Assembly: GCF_000754805.1 (NCBI RefSeq)
Contig: NZ_KN150731.1
Span: 4,431,642 to 4,495,641, forward strand
Direction: 5' to 3'
Source: Yersinia frederiksenii ATCC 33641
Lineage (GTDB): Bacteria > Pseudomonadota > Gammaproteobacteria > Enterobacterales > Enterobacteriaceae
DNA length: 64,000 bases
How positions within the stretch are numbered: the stretch's first letter is position 1; each line of letters starts with the position of its first letter. Shown here in pieces: positions 29,099-38,008 of the stretch. A program made the position numbers and the translations under genes. The notes beneath the pieces are model-generated. The model was given only the letters and a program-made list of their open reading frames with translations, was not told the DNA's origin and did not search any database.

Positions 29099-29302
29099 CT
29101 GTGCAGCGGTGCTGGCTGCACTCGCTTAGTTGAATAATTTACTTATGTAAGTTTATGACTTGCTGCCGACTTACTTTAGGCTAAGCTGATTAAGATAACT
29201 CTTAGTCAGGCAGGATAAGCTGGCAAGTCATAGTGATAGTTTAATTTTTAGTTGGCTTTTAATTTCATTAATTCATATACCTCATCGTCCAGGGTGAAGA
29301 AT

Positions 29303-29341
29303 AAACCCCAAAGAGCTCTAAAGACTCTTTGGGGTTTATTT
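29303..29341 (+). terminator. Strong terminator between rlmF and the chemoreceptor gene
   Basis: AAACCCCAAAGAG pairs perfectly with CTCTTTGGGGTTT around a 9-base loop. It lies 205 bases beyond the rlmF stop, so either rlmF has a long 3' tail or a small RNA gene ends here. The stem is symmetrical enough in A and T to act in both directions. Confidence 0.8.
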
Positions 29342-29405
29342 GGTACGCATGTTGATAAGCATATTGCTAATTAGCGGCTCTATCATTCGCCATAAGGACT
29401 GACTT

Positions 29406-30710
29406 ATGTTGTTTAACTTCAGCTCATCTCATGCCTCTCCGCGCGCAGAACTCACATCAATTGATAATGCTGTCCCTATGATTATTTTTAAGCCCGATGG
29501 AACAGTAAAACATGCTAATTCATTATTTTTACAGGCTATGGGATATCAGCAAGATGAGGTAGTCGGCAAACATCATAAATTATTTTGTGAACCGCATTAT
29601 GTGCTGAGTGATGCCTATCGCCGTCATTGGCAATTACTCAATGAAGGGCGGCCGATTACCGATAATATTAAGCGTATTCGTAAAGATGGCAGCATTATTT
29701 GGTTGCAGGGAACCTACACTCCAGTCCTTGATAGTCAAGGTCGAGTGGTTGAGATAATCAAACTTGCCAGTGATGTTACCGAGCGAATTTTACAATCTCA
29801 GGAACATCAGAGTTTGCTCGCGGCACTTAATCGTTCAATGGGGATGATTACCTTTACTCCGCAAGGCACGATTTTAGATGCCAATGATAACCTGCTAAAA
29901 GTTATTGGTTATTCCTTGGCTGATATTCAGCATAAACCCCATCAGATGTTATGTACTGCTGAATTTGCTCACTCGGATGAATACCGTAAGCATTGGCAAC
30001 GTTTAGCTCGAGGGGAGTTTATTATCGGGCGTTTTGAACGGGTAAACAGCCGTGGTGAACGAGTATGGTTGGAGGCGAGTTATAACCCGATTATGGATAA
30101 CGAGGGGCAAATATTTAAAGTTGTCAAAATTGCTCAGGATATTACGCCACTAATGTTGCAACAGGAGTATGAGGAAAACCTGATCCGTGATGTGCATCAT
30201 TTGTCATTAACCACCGACCGCTCAGCATCACAGGGAGCCGAGATTGTTCAGCAGGCGGTGCGAGGTATGCAGGAAGTCGAGTCTATTGCCCGTGAAACAT
30301 CTGATGTGGTCAGTGACTTAGGCCGCTGTTCGAAAGAGATTGGCACCATTGTAGAAGCTATTCGCAAAATCTCTTCGCAAACTAACTTACTGGCGATTAA
30401 TGCTTCGATTGAAGCCGCTCATGCCGGTGAGCATGGTAAAGGTTTTTCTGTGGTAGCAAGCGAGGTGCGCATGCTGGCTGAGAGGTCACGTAAGGCGGCG
30501 ACGGAAATCGAGCACATGACAAAGACGATTCAAAATGGCGTCATGGCGGCCATTAAAGGTATGGATGTTTGTCTTGAACATGCGGGGGGCGGGGTAACAC
30601 TAACGCAAGATGCCGGTGAGGTCATCAATCAGGTCAATATTGGGATGCAAGATGTTGTGAAGTTGATGGCGGCATTTGCTCAGGTGAAGAATCAGCAGAG
30701 CCTGATATGA
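29406..30710 (+). CDS. Soluble PAS-PAS methyl-accepting chemotaxis protein
   Basis: A 434-residue chemoreceptor without any membrane segment or signal peptide. Two PAS domains with their PAC motifs stand in tandem (about residues 20-130 and 140-255), followed by a shortened MCP signalling domain. The hairpin tip is clear: [21 protein letters not shown], then [19 protein letters not shown] domains in such proteins commonly hold FAD or haem, making this a possible redox/energy sensor, but the ligand cannot be told. No che genes are nearby. ATAAGGAC is the ribosome binding site. Confidence 0.88.
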   Translation: MLFNFSSSHASPRAELTSIDNAVPMIIFKPDGTVKHANSLFLQAMGYQQDEVVGKHHKLFCEPHYVLSDAYRRHWQLLNEGRPITDNIKRIRKDGSIIWLQGTYTPVLDSQGRVVEIIKLASDVTERILQSQEHQSLLAALNRSMGMITFTPQGTILDANDNLLKVIGYSLADIQHKPHQMLCTAEFAHSDEYRKHWQRLARGEFIIGRFERVNSRGERVWLEASYNPIMDNEGQIFKVVKIAQDITPLMLQQEYEENLIRDVHHLSLTTDRSASQGAEIVQQAVRGMQEVESIARETSDVVSDLGRCSKEIGTIVEAIRKISSQTNLLAINASIEAAHAGEHGKGFSVVASEVRMLAERSRKAATEIEHMTKTIQNGVMAAIKGMDVCLEHAGGGVTLTQDAGEVINQVNIGMQDVVKLMAAFAQVKNQQSLI

Positions 30711-30734
30711 CAGGGTGGATGCCGACAAAATAAA

Positions 30735-30773
30735 ACACTGGCGTGTACCTCAGCGTACCCGCCAGTGTTGTTT
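30735..30773. terminator. Bidirectional terminator between the chemoreceptor gene and glnQ
   Basis: ACACTGGCG at 30735-30743 pairs with CGCCAGTGT at 30760-30768, with T-rich sequence beyond on the plus strand and A-rich sequence before. The two genes converge here, so it likely serves both. Confidence 0.8.
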
Positions 30774-30789
30774 TACAACTCACCCCCCA

Positions 30790-31512
30790 TTAAGACACGT
30801 GTTGCAGGAATTCCCGTAAACGTTCGCTGGGTGGATTAGAAATCAAGCTATCCGGGTCACCATCTTGTGCCACTCGGCCTTTATCAATAAAGATCAGGCG
30901 AGAGGCGACTTTCTGTGCGAAACCAACTTCATGGGTCACGATGACCATGGTCATGCCTTCTTCGGCCAAATCTTTCATTACCCCCAAGACTTCATGACGT
31001 AATTCCGGATCCAGCGCAGAGGTGGGCTCATCAAATAGCATCAGCTTCGGTTTTACCGCCAGTGCACGGGCGATAGCGACACGCTGCTGTTGGCCACCAG
31101 AGAGCTCCGCCGGGTAATGATGTGCGCGCTCTTCCAGCCCGACCTTGGTTAATAACTCCATGGCGAGTTTATTGGCCGCTTCTTTAGAAGCCTTACGCAC
31201 CCGGATCGGGCCAAATGCCACGTTTTCCAGTGCTGTCAGATGCGGGAACAGATAAAACTGCTGGAACACCATCCCCGCTTCTTGGCGAATCAGGCGTTCA
31301 TCAACTTTGGGGTCATTCACATCCAGACCATCGACAATCAATTGACCGCTGGTAATAACTTCCAGCTTATTGATACAACGCAGTAGGGTCGATTTGCCCG
31401 AACCGGAAGGACCAATAATCACCACCACTTCTCCCTTGGTGATATTCAGATTGATGTCGTGGAGCACCTGGGTTTTACCAAAGTGTTTGGAGACGTTTTT
31501 AAATTCAATCAT
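30790..31512 (-). CDS. glnQ: Glutamine ABC transporter, ATPase GlnQ
   Basis: ATP-binding subunit of the high-affinity glutamine importer. The start at 31512 ([20 protein letters not shown]) gives 240 residues, exactly the E. coli length; the frame is open upstream into glnP. Walker [10 protein letters not shown] near residue 34, [15 protein letters not shown] near 134 and [15 protein letters not shown] are intact. It overlaps the end of glnP by four bases (ATGA), as expected for one operon. Confidence 0.96.
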   Translation of the reverse strand: MIEFKNVSKHFGKTQVLHDINLNITKGEVVVIIGPSGSGKSTLLRCINKLEVITSGQLIVDGLDVNDPKVDERLIRQEAGMVFQQFYLFPHLTALENVAFGPIRVRKASKEAANKLAMELLTKVGLEERAHHYPAELSGGQQQRVAIARALAVKPKLMLFDEPTSALDPELRHEVLGVMKDLAEEGMTMVIVTHEVGFAQKVASRLIFIDKGRVAQDGDPDSLISNPPSERLREFLQHVS

Positions 31513-32165
31513 ATGATTTTCAGTTTTCTTTCTAACCGGCGCAGAACAAAGCTCAGAGCCAAGGTAATTATCAGGTAGATCACCGCCACCGCACTCCATA
31601 TCTCCATGGCGCGGAAGTTACCGGCAATAATTTCCTGACCCTGACGAGTCAGTTCGGCCACGCCAATCACAATAAACAGTGAGGTGTCTTTGATGCTGAC
31701 GATCCATTGGTTACCTAATGGTGGCAACATGCGGCGCAAAGCCAAAGGTGCAATCACATAACGCAAGGTATCGCGCTTGGATAAACCCAGCGCCAGACCA
31801 GCTTCACGGAAGCCATTATGGATTGATAGCACGGCACCACGGGTGATTTCCGCGATATAGGCACCTGAGTTAATAATGATCGTCACAACGGCTGCTGAGA
31901 AGGGGTCGATGCGCACGGGCATCATCATCGGCAATGCAAAGTAGATGAACATTACCTGCACCACAATGGGCGTGCCACGGATCAGCTCAATAAAGACTAA
32001 TGCGATATTTCTGCTCAGCCAACCGCCATAGGCGCGGGCAAAACCTGCTATAACCCCAATAATCAGGCCGCCAAGCAACCCCAGGACCGAAATCCATAGG
32101 GTTAACTTGGCGCCTTCAAGCAGGATTGGGATGGCGGGCCAAATAGCGCTCCATTCAAACTGCAT
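31509..32165 (-). CDS. glnP: Glutamine ABC transporter, permease GlnP
   Basis: Inner-membrane permease of the glutamine importer, 218 residues with five membrane segments. The HisM/GlnP-type coupling loop is [22 protein letters not shown] near residue 137. AGGAG lies just before the ATG. It follows glnH by 35 bases and overlaps glnQ by four bases. Confidence 0.96.
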   Translation of the reverse strand: MQFEWSAIWPAIPILLEGAKLTLWISVLGLLGGLIIGVIAGFARAYGGWLSRNIALVFIELIRGTPIVVQVMFIYFALPMMMPVRIDPFSAAVVTIIINSGAYIAEITRGAVLSIHNGFREAGLALGLSKRDTLRYVIAPLALRRMLPPLGNQWIVSIKDTSLFIVIGVAELTRQGQEIIAGNFRAMEIWSAVAVIYLIITLALSFVLRRLERKLKII

Positions 32166-32200
32166 GGATATTCTCCTGGTCTAAAAACGGCAAAAATAAA

Positions 32201-32944
32201 TTACTTAGGTTCTACGCCGAACCATTTTTTATAGATTGCAGCGTAAGTGCCGTCTTCTTTCAGAGACTTCAGTGCAGCATTAACTTTTTCGCGCAGATCG
32301 CTGCCTTGTGGGAAGGCTACACCGTACTGTTGAGCTTTAATGGACTCGCCCACCGCTTTGAACTGACCATTACCGGCCGTTTTGATGAAGTAAAGGATGT
32401 TTGGCGTGTCATGCAAAACGGCATCAGCACGGCCAGTACCTAACTCCAGATAGGCGTTATCGATATTCGGGAATTGGCGTAGGTCTTTGGTTTTAATGTT
32501 AGCTTTAGCGTAATCAACAGAACCGGTGCCGCTTTTTACTGCCAGCACTTTGCCCGCCAAGTCTGCTTCACCTTTGATGTCGTTATTATCCGCTTTTACC
32601 ATTACCAGCAGGCCGCTGTTGTAATAGCCATCAGAGAAATCGACTGCTTTTTTACGTTCGTCGGTGATAGTGATGCCAGCCAGTGCCAGATCAACGTTTT
32701 TGGTTTGCAACGCAGGAATGATGCCACTGAAATCCATAGGTTTCAGGGTGTACTTCAGATCCAGTTTTTTCGCGATGGCATCCCATAAATCGATATCGAA
32801 ACCGACATATTTATCCCCTTGTTTGAACTCAAAAGGAACGAAAGCGGTGTCTGTTGCAACAATTAGTTCTTTCTCTGCGGCGTGGGAGCTAACGGCAAAG
32901 GCCAGCGTGAGTGCGGCCAATGAAACTTTGACAAGTGACTTCAT
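32201..32944 (-). CDS. glnH: Glutamine ABC transporter, periplasmic binding protein GlnH
   Basis: Binds glutamine in the periplasm. The start at 32944 is preceded by a ribosome binding site (GGAAC reading toward the gene) and yields 247 residues, one fewer than E. coli. The signal peptide is residues 1-23 (cleaved after SHAA region), and the mature start [17 protein letters not shown] is typical. First gene of glnHPQ; a sigma-54 promoter and NtrC-like sites lie about 120-250 bases upstream. Confidence 0.96.
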   Translation of the reverse strand: MKSLVKVSLAALTLAFAVSSHAAEKELIVATDTAFVPFEFKQGDKYVGFDIDLWDAIAKKLDLKYTLKPMDFSGIIPALQTKNVDLALAGITITDERKKAVDFSDGYYNSGLLVMVKADNNDIKGEADLAGKVLAVKSGTGSVDYAKANIKTKDLRQFPNIDNAYLELGTGRADAVLHDTPNILYFIKTAGNGQFKAVGESIKAQQYGVAFPQGSDLREKVNAALKSLKEDGTYAAIYKKWFGVEPK

Positions 32945-33060
32945 AAGTGGGAGTTCCTTTGTGCTTTTGTGGATATACCCTTGGTTCTTGGTATCGCAGT
33001 CAATCTGCAATGCCAATAGCTTGAGGCATGGAGATCCATTTTTATATTTCAGGATGCAAT

Positions 33061-33077
33061 ATGAAAAGATCGTGCCA
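33061..33077 (-). promoter_or_regulatory. Sigma-54 promoter of glnHPQ
   Basis: On the minus strand TGGCACGATCTTTTCAT holds a perfect -24 element. The -12 element has T where the consensus has G (TTTTCA in place of TTGCA), with correct spacing. It corresponds in position to glnHp2 of E. coli. Transcription would start near 33051, leaving a leader of about 107 bases. Confidence 0.75.
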
Positions 33078-33148
33078 GAAATGCAAGTTATTTAAAAACA
33101 AAGAGATTTCTCAAAGTAATTTGCAAGCGAATACTTAGCCAACACTTA

Positions 33149-33198
33149 TTGCACCAATGTGACCCACCAAAATAGTGCATGGCTGTCATTTTGGTGCA
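33149..33198 (-). promoter_or_regulatory. Probable NtrC binding sites upstream of glnH
   Basis: Read on the minus strand, TGCACTATTTTGGTG (33166-33180) is a close match to the NtrC dyad. TGCACC half-sites occur on either side, at 33148-33156 and 33192-33198. The central site lies about 122 bases upstream of the predicted sigma-54 start, as in E. coli glnHp2. Confidence 0.6.
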
Positions 33199-33321
33199 AC
33201 TCATCTATTATTTACTTATTATTAACTCGGTAGGCAATAATAAACAATCGCTAATCAACATTAATGTAACAGTATTGTTAACTGCATCGGATTTTTGTGC
33301 GAAAAGGGTGCAGCGAGGGAG

Positions 33322-33588
33322 CTATCTGAGTTGACTATCTTTGCTACCACGGCGGTTATAGCCGGCATGGTTCGCTTGATGTTTATCTAATTCATTTTGG
33401 CAGGTTAGACAATATTTAACGCCAGCCAGTGCTTTACGCCGGGCTTCTGGAATTGTTTGCCCACACTCCAGGCAATATATTTCGCTCTCACCTTTGCCAA
33501 GAGCTTGTCGGGCGCGCTGGACTGCGTCTTCAAGGGTGGAGTCAATTTGATCTTGTACTGCGCCGTCTCCGGCCCATCCACTTGCCAT
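33322..33588 (-). CDS. ybiI: DksA/TraR-type zinc-finger protein (YbiI-like)
   Basis: An 88-residue protein ending in a four-cysteine zinc finger: CLECGQTIPEARRKALAGVKYC-LTC, the DksA/TraR C4 type (C-x2-C-x17-C-x2-C), at about residues 39-63. It has no coiled-coil long enough to reach the RNA polymerase secondary channel as DksA does, so its effect on transcription is unknown. It stands between glnH and dps as a separate unit. The E. coli homologue YbiI is found in the same region. Confidence 0.88.
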   Translation of the reverse strand: MASGWAGDGAVQDQIDSTLEDAVQRARQALGKGESEIYCLECGQTIPEARRKALAGVKYCLTCQNELDKHQANHAGYNRRGSKDSQLR

Positions 33589-33671
33589 ATGACCTCCATG
33601 AACAGAGCCGGATCATGACCGGCCCTGTCTCGATTCTATCACTTCGAATCTACCGGGTAATGGGTAGGGAA

Positions 33672-34175
33672 TTACTCAATATTAGCTTCGATAAACCACA
33701 GGAATTTATCCAGATCACGGGATGCGGCAGTGAACATATCGGCGCTATCTTCGTCTTTAACTTCAGATATTGCTTTGCGGATAAAGTTTGCGACGACCCC
33801 ATAGCGATCTGCTAACTCTTTCAGGTGCTCTTGCACACTATGAATATTGGTCGGATAGCTCTTCAGTGGTGTTCTGTCCGTCACTAACTGGGCAGTACCC
33901 AGCGCAACCCCGCCTAATTGTACGGCGCGTTCTGCAAAGGTATCCAAGTGATCATTAATGGCAGCGCGGAAGCCATCCAACATCTCATGGACTGCAATAA
34001 AATTGGCACCGCGCATATTCCAGTGAGCTTGTTTGGTGATAAGCGATAAGTCGATAAACTGAATGACCATCTCGTTTAGCAGTTTAATCGTCAGCGCTTT
34101 AGTATGCTCATCAACGTCATTACGTGTGTAGATGAGTTCGGAAGATTTTGCTTTTACCAGTTTTGCTGTACTCAT
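33672..34175 (-). CDS. dps: DNA starvation/stationary-phase protection protein Dps
   Basis: A dodecameric ferritin-like protein that stores iron and binds DNA in stationary phase, 167 residues. The ferroxidase ligands are visible: histidine in KQAHWNMRG near residue 51, another in FIAVHEMLD near 63, and D/E in [16 protein letters not shown] near 78-82. The N-terminal lysine-rich tail ([13 protein letters not shown]), which promotes DNA binding, is present. In E. coli it is controlled by RpoS and OxyR; the 430-base upstream gap presumably carries those signals. Confidence 0.96.
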   Translation of the reverse strand: MSTAKLVKAKSSELIYTRNDVDEHTKALTIKLLNEMVIQFIDLSLITKQAHWNMRGANFIAVHEMLDGFRAAINDHLDTFAERAVQLGGVALGTAQLVTDRTPLKSYPTNIHSVQEHLKELADRYGVVANFIRKAISEVKDEDSADMFTAASRDLDKFLWFIEANIE

Positions 34176-34605
34176 AATAGGTATCCCTTTATTGAGTTGA
34201 TTGCCAATTCCTTCATCGGCAATAAGTATAACAAAGATATTTAACTTTGTAGGTTAGATAGTGCCTATCAATTAAATAGCTCATTTCAGAGAGTGTTTGA
34301 AAATGTAATTTTGTGTTTCTTTACTAAAATAGAACCGTCGCTCTTGTTGTGTTTAATCGGTAATGTCTATCTATTTGATTTGTAAATATTTTATTATTTA
34401 AGTGGCTTTAGGTTATTTATGATGGTTATTTTATACTGAAGATAAGCTGAAGGCGTTGTTAATTAATAAATTGGGGTGATGAATTGTCAATAACTAACAA
34501 AGTAATGATATGAAGATTTAATAGTTTCCTTCTGGACTATTTTGTTGCTATTTTATCAATATGTTATGCCGGTTAACTTATTTAACCAGCATACTTAAGC
34601 GGCTA
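34176..34605. other. AT-rich region upstream of dps
   Basis: About 430 bases with no gene. It includes an imperfect inverted repeat at 34565-34593 (TATGCCGGTTAA with TTAACCAGCATA), just past the tam stop, without a clean T-run; it may be a weak tam terminator. The rest should hold the dps promoter. Confidence 0.45.
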
Positions 34606-35379
34606 TTATGTCGCGCGGGCAACAATAAACAAGCGTGGAAACGCGAGTAAGCGCCGACCATCCACTTGCTGCGGGTACTTGGCATCAATGATGGCTAGAT
34701 AATCCTGTAAAAAATCCAATCGCATAGCCTCAGAAAGTGGCTCAAGGAAAGGCCGCAAGCCGGTCGATCGCAGCCAATCCACAATCGCCTGTGCCGAGGG
34801 CATCGGGTGGTAATAGGTAGTGCGCCAGATATCGACCTGCTCAGCATGTGGTGCCAGCAAATCATAATATTGATTGGCGGTGAGCACTTTTGCCCGAATC
34901 GCCCCCGCCTCTCGTAGTGTTTGTTGCCACGGGCCGTTTTCTGCTACCTCACGCATGGCTCTATGGCTGGGTTCATCCAGGTTATCGGGCATTTGAACCG
35001 CCAGGATGCCACCGGGCGAAAGTTTGGCAAATAAAGAGGGGAAGAGTTGCTGGTGGTCGGTTAACCACTGCAATGATGCATTGGCATAAATGAGATCTTG
35101 TGGCTGTGAAGGTTGCCATTGGCGGATATCTGCTGCGAGAAAAATGCAATCAGGTAGGCGTTGCTGTGCACTGAGCAACATGGCACTTGAGTTATCAACG
35201 CCGACCAACTGACTGTGGGGAAATCGCTGGTGCAGCAATTGAGTGGAGTTACCCGGCCCGCAGCCTAAATCAGTGATACGTTGCGGTGCATCAGCAGCAA
35301 TATGTGCCAGCAGATCATGAGCAGGGCGAGTGCGTTCGGCTTCAAATTGGCGGTATAAATCAGGATCCCAGTCTTGCAT
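34606..35379 (-). CDS. tam: Trans-aconitate 2-methyltransferase
   Basis: S-adenosylmethionine-dependent enzyme that methylates trans-aconitate, a toxic by-product of aconitase, 257 residues. Motif [16 protein letters not shown] is near residue 38, with the acidic VGVDNS and the ASLQWL segment typical of Tam. The start [20 protein letters not shown] matches the family start closely. It follows the anti-sigma gene by about 100 bases on the same strand and is probably independent. Confidence 0.9.
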   Translation of the reverse strand: MQDWDPDLYRQFEAERTRPAHDLLAHIAADAPQRITDLGCGPGNSTQLLHQRFPHSQLVGVDNSSAMLLSAQQRLPDCIFLAADIRQWQPSQPQDLIYANASLQWLTDHQQLFPSLFAKLSPGGILAVQMPDNLDEPSHRAMREVAENGPWQQTLREAGAIRAKVLTANQYYDLLAPHAEQVDIWRTTYYHPMPSAQAIVDWLRSTGLRPFLEPLSEAMRLDFLQDYLAIIDAKYPQQVDGRRLLAFPRLFIVARAT

Positions 35380-35478
35380 GCATGGCCTCCGGTAGCGAAA
35401 AAGTGGAGTAATGGGGGAGTCACCGCCGCTATCACTCCCATAACCTCATGTCTTAACACGGTAAAGAGCAAGAATATT

Positions 35479-36144
35479 TTACAGATTCTGTAATGGCCCG
35501 CTAAACAATACCGCTCCAGTTGGTTGACCAGTAGGTGATCCGCCGTGAGGCTCCAGACTGATTGCCAGTAATGAGTTCCCACTTAATTGATTTTCAGCTA
35601 GCGTCAGTTGTGTTGAGCCATGGGTATTGAGTAAACCCAGAGAATGAGGTTTTTCACCCGCAGGAATGCTCCATAATTCAAGGCTATTGTTGTCGCTTAC
35701 CGCAATAGGGTTCAGTGGAGTGAGTGTCAAACTGCGGGTCGATTTCTCAAGACTGACAACCCATTGACCACTTTGCTGACTATTTGACAACACCGCCACC
35801 GGTATGGCCGCCGGGGGTTCTACCAACAAACGTGGTATCACTAGCATGGCCGCAAGACCAGCGGCTACAGCCCAGCCGACATAAGACCAACGGTTTCGTT
35901 TGATATGGCGTACATTTATCGGTGGTAATTGTAATTCCAGCCGTTTCCAAACGCGCTCAGGTGGTTCTAATGGAGCTAGCTGGTTATCCAATTGAGTCAA
36001 TAGGCTTTGCCAACTGGCAACATCTGCCGCCAGTCGTGGCTCACGGTGAACTCTTCGTTCAAAACGCATCCGGGCCAGTCCGCGCAGGGTTCCCAGCGCA
36101 TACTCTGCAGCCAGTGCTGAGTCATATTCGCGTCTGTTTTTCAT
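35479..36144 (-). CDS. Anti-sigma factor, RskA-like membrane protein
   Basis: A 221-residue anti-sigma factor. The cytoplasmic N-terminal part (YDSALAAEYALGTLRGLARM) is the RskA-type sigma-binding helix region; one membrane segment spans about residues 86-108; the C-terminal part is periplasmic and contains SGQWVVSLEKSTRSLTLTPL and GLLNTHGSTQLTL, typical of the RskA C-terminal domain. It overlaps the sigma gene by four bases, so the two proteins are made together. No zinc-binding HxxxCxxC motif is seen, so redox sensing by ZAS chemistry is unlikely. Confidence 0.87.
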   Translation of the reverse strand: MKNRREYDSALAAEYALGTLRGLARMRFERRVHREPRLAADVASWQSLLTQLDNQLAPLEPPERVWKRLELQLPPINVRHIKRNRWSYVGWAVAAGLAAMLVIPRLLVEPPAAIPVAVLSNSQQSGQWVVSLEKSTRSLTLTPLNPIAVSDNNSLELWSIPAGEKPHSLGLLNTHGSTQLTLAENQLSGNSLLAISLEPHGGSPTGQPTGAVLFSGPLQNL

Positions 36145-36695
36145 AAACCTACACAGTCCTTTAGGTGGTCCAGTGCACGACGTATCCAGCTTTTTATCGT
36201 ACCGAGTGGTTGTTGTAAATGAACCGAGATTTCCCCATGAGAAAGCCCTTGGTAATAGGCCAGCATAATACTTTGGCGTTGCTCTGCTGACAGATGTGCC
36301 AGACAGCCAGCTAATTGCTTAGCCTCACTGTCTTGCTGCAATTGTGCCAGGGGCGTCAGAGCGTCATCAGTTAGATTATCTGTATCGTCATCGTCCAGAG
36401 TTTGCAGGCGATTATCACTGCCTCGCATCAGGTCGATAGCCCGATTGCGTACGATATGAGTTAACCACGTCAGCGGCGCACTGAGTTGCGCATTGTAATT
36501 CCCCGCACGGTTCCAAACCGTGAGAAAGCTGTCGTGTAAAACTTCTTCTGCTCGGGCAGGATTGCGGAGCATTCGTAAAGCGACCGCGAATAATCGGGGG
36601 GAGGTGAGTCGGTAAAGCTTTTCAAAAGCGGACTGATCGCCTTGAGCGATGGCATCTATCAGTCCTATCTGTTGTTCCAGCGAACATTCATTCAT
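36141..36695 (-). CDS. ECF-type RNA polymerase sigma factor (SigK-like)
   Basis: An ECF sigma factor. The ATG at 36695 has AGGGA seven bases upstream and is preferred over 36740. Region 2 is AFEKLYRLTSPRLFAVALRML to VWNRAGNYN with the -10 contact region; region 4 is LSAEQRQSIMLAYYQGLSHG then GTIKSWIRRAL, the helix-turn-helix that contacts the -35. Length (184) fits the ECF19/SigK type. It is followed and overlapped by its RskA-like anti-sigma gene and preceded by a fasciclin-domain gene on the same strand. Confidence 0.88.
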   Translation of the reverse strand: MNECSLEQQIGLIDAIAQGDQSAFEKLYRLTSPRLFAVALRMLRNPARAEEVLHDSFLTVWNRAGNYNAQLSAPLTWLTHIVRNRAIDLMRGSDNRLQTLDDDDTDNLTDDALTPLAQLQQDSEAKQLAGCLAHLSAEQRQSIMLAYYQGLSHGEISVHLQQPLGTIKSWIRRALDHLKDCVGL

Positions 36696-36756
36696 GTGCC
36701 AATCCCTAAAAAATCCGTCAGGTGCAGTGAGACACTGCACCCAGTATAGACGGGTT

Positions 36757-37317
36757 TTATTTAGGCATCAGAACCGTATCAATAACATTGATAACACCAT
36801 TTTTCTGTTGTACATCATAGGTGCTGATATTAGCGATATTACCTTTAGCATCTTTGAGTTGAATATTATGTGGGCCGTTATTCATAATCCATAGTGGCTG
36901 GCCGTTGACTGTTTTCAGTTCAGCAGATCCTCCACCGGCTTTAATTTTACTTTCTAGCTGCTTCATATCGTACTTCCCAGCCACCACGTGATACGTCAGG
37001 ATTTGGGTGAGCATGGCCTTGTTTTCTGGCTTGACCAAATTTTCAACCGTACCTGCTGGCAATTTTGCGAAGGCGGCGTCAGTGGGCGCGAACACAGTAA
37101 AGGGGCCGGGACCTTGTAGGGTATCAACTAACCCGGCAGCTTTCACCGCGGCAACCAAAGTGGTGTGATCTTTCGAGTTCACCGCATTCTCAATAATGTT
37201 TTTGCTTGGGTACATTGAAGCGCCACCCACCATGACAGTGTCTGACATCATGGCGGCCATTGAAACACTGCTGAACACTAAGGAAGCACAGATAGCGGTA
37301 CGAATAAGCGTTTTCAT
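36757..37317 (-). CDS. Secreted fasciclin (FAS1) domain protein
   Basis: A 186-residue exported protein with signal peptide at residues 1-21 and one FAS1 domain filling the rest. The two conserved FAS1 boxes are clear: H1 as FTVFAPTDAAFAKLPAG near residue 75 and the H2 region ending NGVINVIDTVLMPK at the C-terminus, with the YHVV motif between. Such proteins are adhesive or associate with the cell surface in other bacteria. It is the first gene of a three-gene group with the ECF sigma and anti-sigma genes; 61 bases separate it from the sigma start. Confidence 0.9.
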   Translation of the reverse strand: MKTLIRTAICASLVFSSVSMAAMMSDTVMVGGASMYPSKNIIENAVNSKDHTTLVAAVKAAGLVDTLQGPGPFTVFAPTDAAFAKLPAGTVENLVKPENKAMLTQILTYHVVAGKYDMKQLESKIKAGGGSAELKTVNGQPLWIMNNGPHNIQLKDAKGNIANISTYDVQQKNGVINVIDTVLMPK

Positions 37318-37424
37318 AATGTATTCCTTTTAGGGGAGTTGAGGTGAAGTCTTGCCTCACATCTACCTATACGAATCAGCCTGGTGTTTTGGATGCAAAA
37401 AAAATGAAAAATAATCAATAAAAA

Positions 37425-37455
37425 ACGCCAACCCGTGAAATGACTGGGTTGGCGT
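37425..37455 (-). terminator. Terminator after the GNAT gene
   Basis: ACGCCAACCC pairs perfectly with GGGTTGGCGT. On the minus strand it is followed by TTTTTT-ATTG, so it ends the rhtA-GNAT transcript before the fasciclin gene. Confidence 0.85.
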
Positions 37456-37492
37456 GTAGTCGATTAAAGTTTTACTAGGGGAAAATAGAGGT

Positions 37493-38008
37493 TCAGTGCT
37501 GGTCAGGGACGAGTCGTCGATGCATAACATAGGCATCAACATAACCCAATTCGCTATGGTTAAACGCCTCTGGCAGGGTGGCAATGATTTCAAAACCTAA
37601 CTTTTGCCACAGTGTAATTGCCAGAGTGTTGGTGCTGACCACAAAGTTAAACTGCATTGCCCGATACCCTAGAGCGGTTGCCTGTTCAATGCAATGGATG
37701 CCCAGCGCTTTACCGATCCCCAAACCGCGGGCTTGCCCGTCAACCATAAATGAAGCATTGGCAACATGGGAGCCTAGGTCGCGTTGGTTATCAATTAATT
37801 TATACATGCCAACAATACGTTGCTCATGCAGTGCGACAAAACAGCGAACACCGGGAGCAAACCAGTAATCATAGGCATCTTGTTCGGGCGTTTCTGGAGT
37901 GAATACATAAGTGTCACCACGACGGATTACCGCCTGAAACAGCGGCCATATTTGGGCAAAATCTTCGGGTGTTGCTATTCTGATTTCCATACAAGGGCTC
38001 ATATTCAA
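37493..38008 (-). CDS. GNAT family N-acetyltransferase
   Basis: An acetyl-CoA-dependent acyltransferase of 171 residues. The acetyl-CoA loop is seen as VDGQARGLGIGKALG near residue 92 (Q/R-x-x-G-x-G/A), followed by ALGYRAMQFNFVVSTNTLAITLWQKLGF, the usual motif B. The start at 38008 overlaps the end of rhtA by four bases; an internal ATG at 37990 is an alternative. The substrate is unknown. The overlap suggests translation coupling to rhtA, but no functional link can be deduced. Confidence 0.85.
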   Translation of the reverse strand: MNMSPCMEIRIATPEDFAQIWPLFQAVIRRGDTYVFTPETPEQDAYDYWFAPGVRCFVALHEQRIVGMYKLIDNQRDLGSHVANASFMVDGQARGLGIGKALGIHCIEQATALGYRAMQFNFVVSTNTLAITLWQKLGFEIIATLPEAFNHSELGYVDAYVMHRRLVPDQH

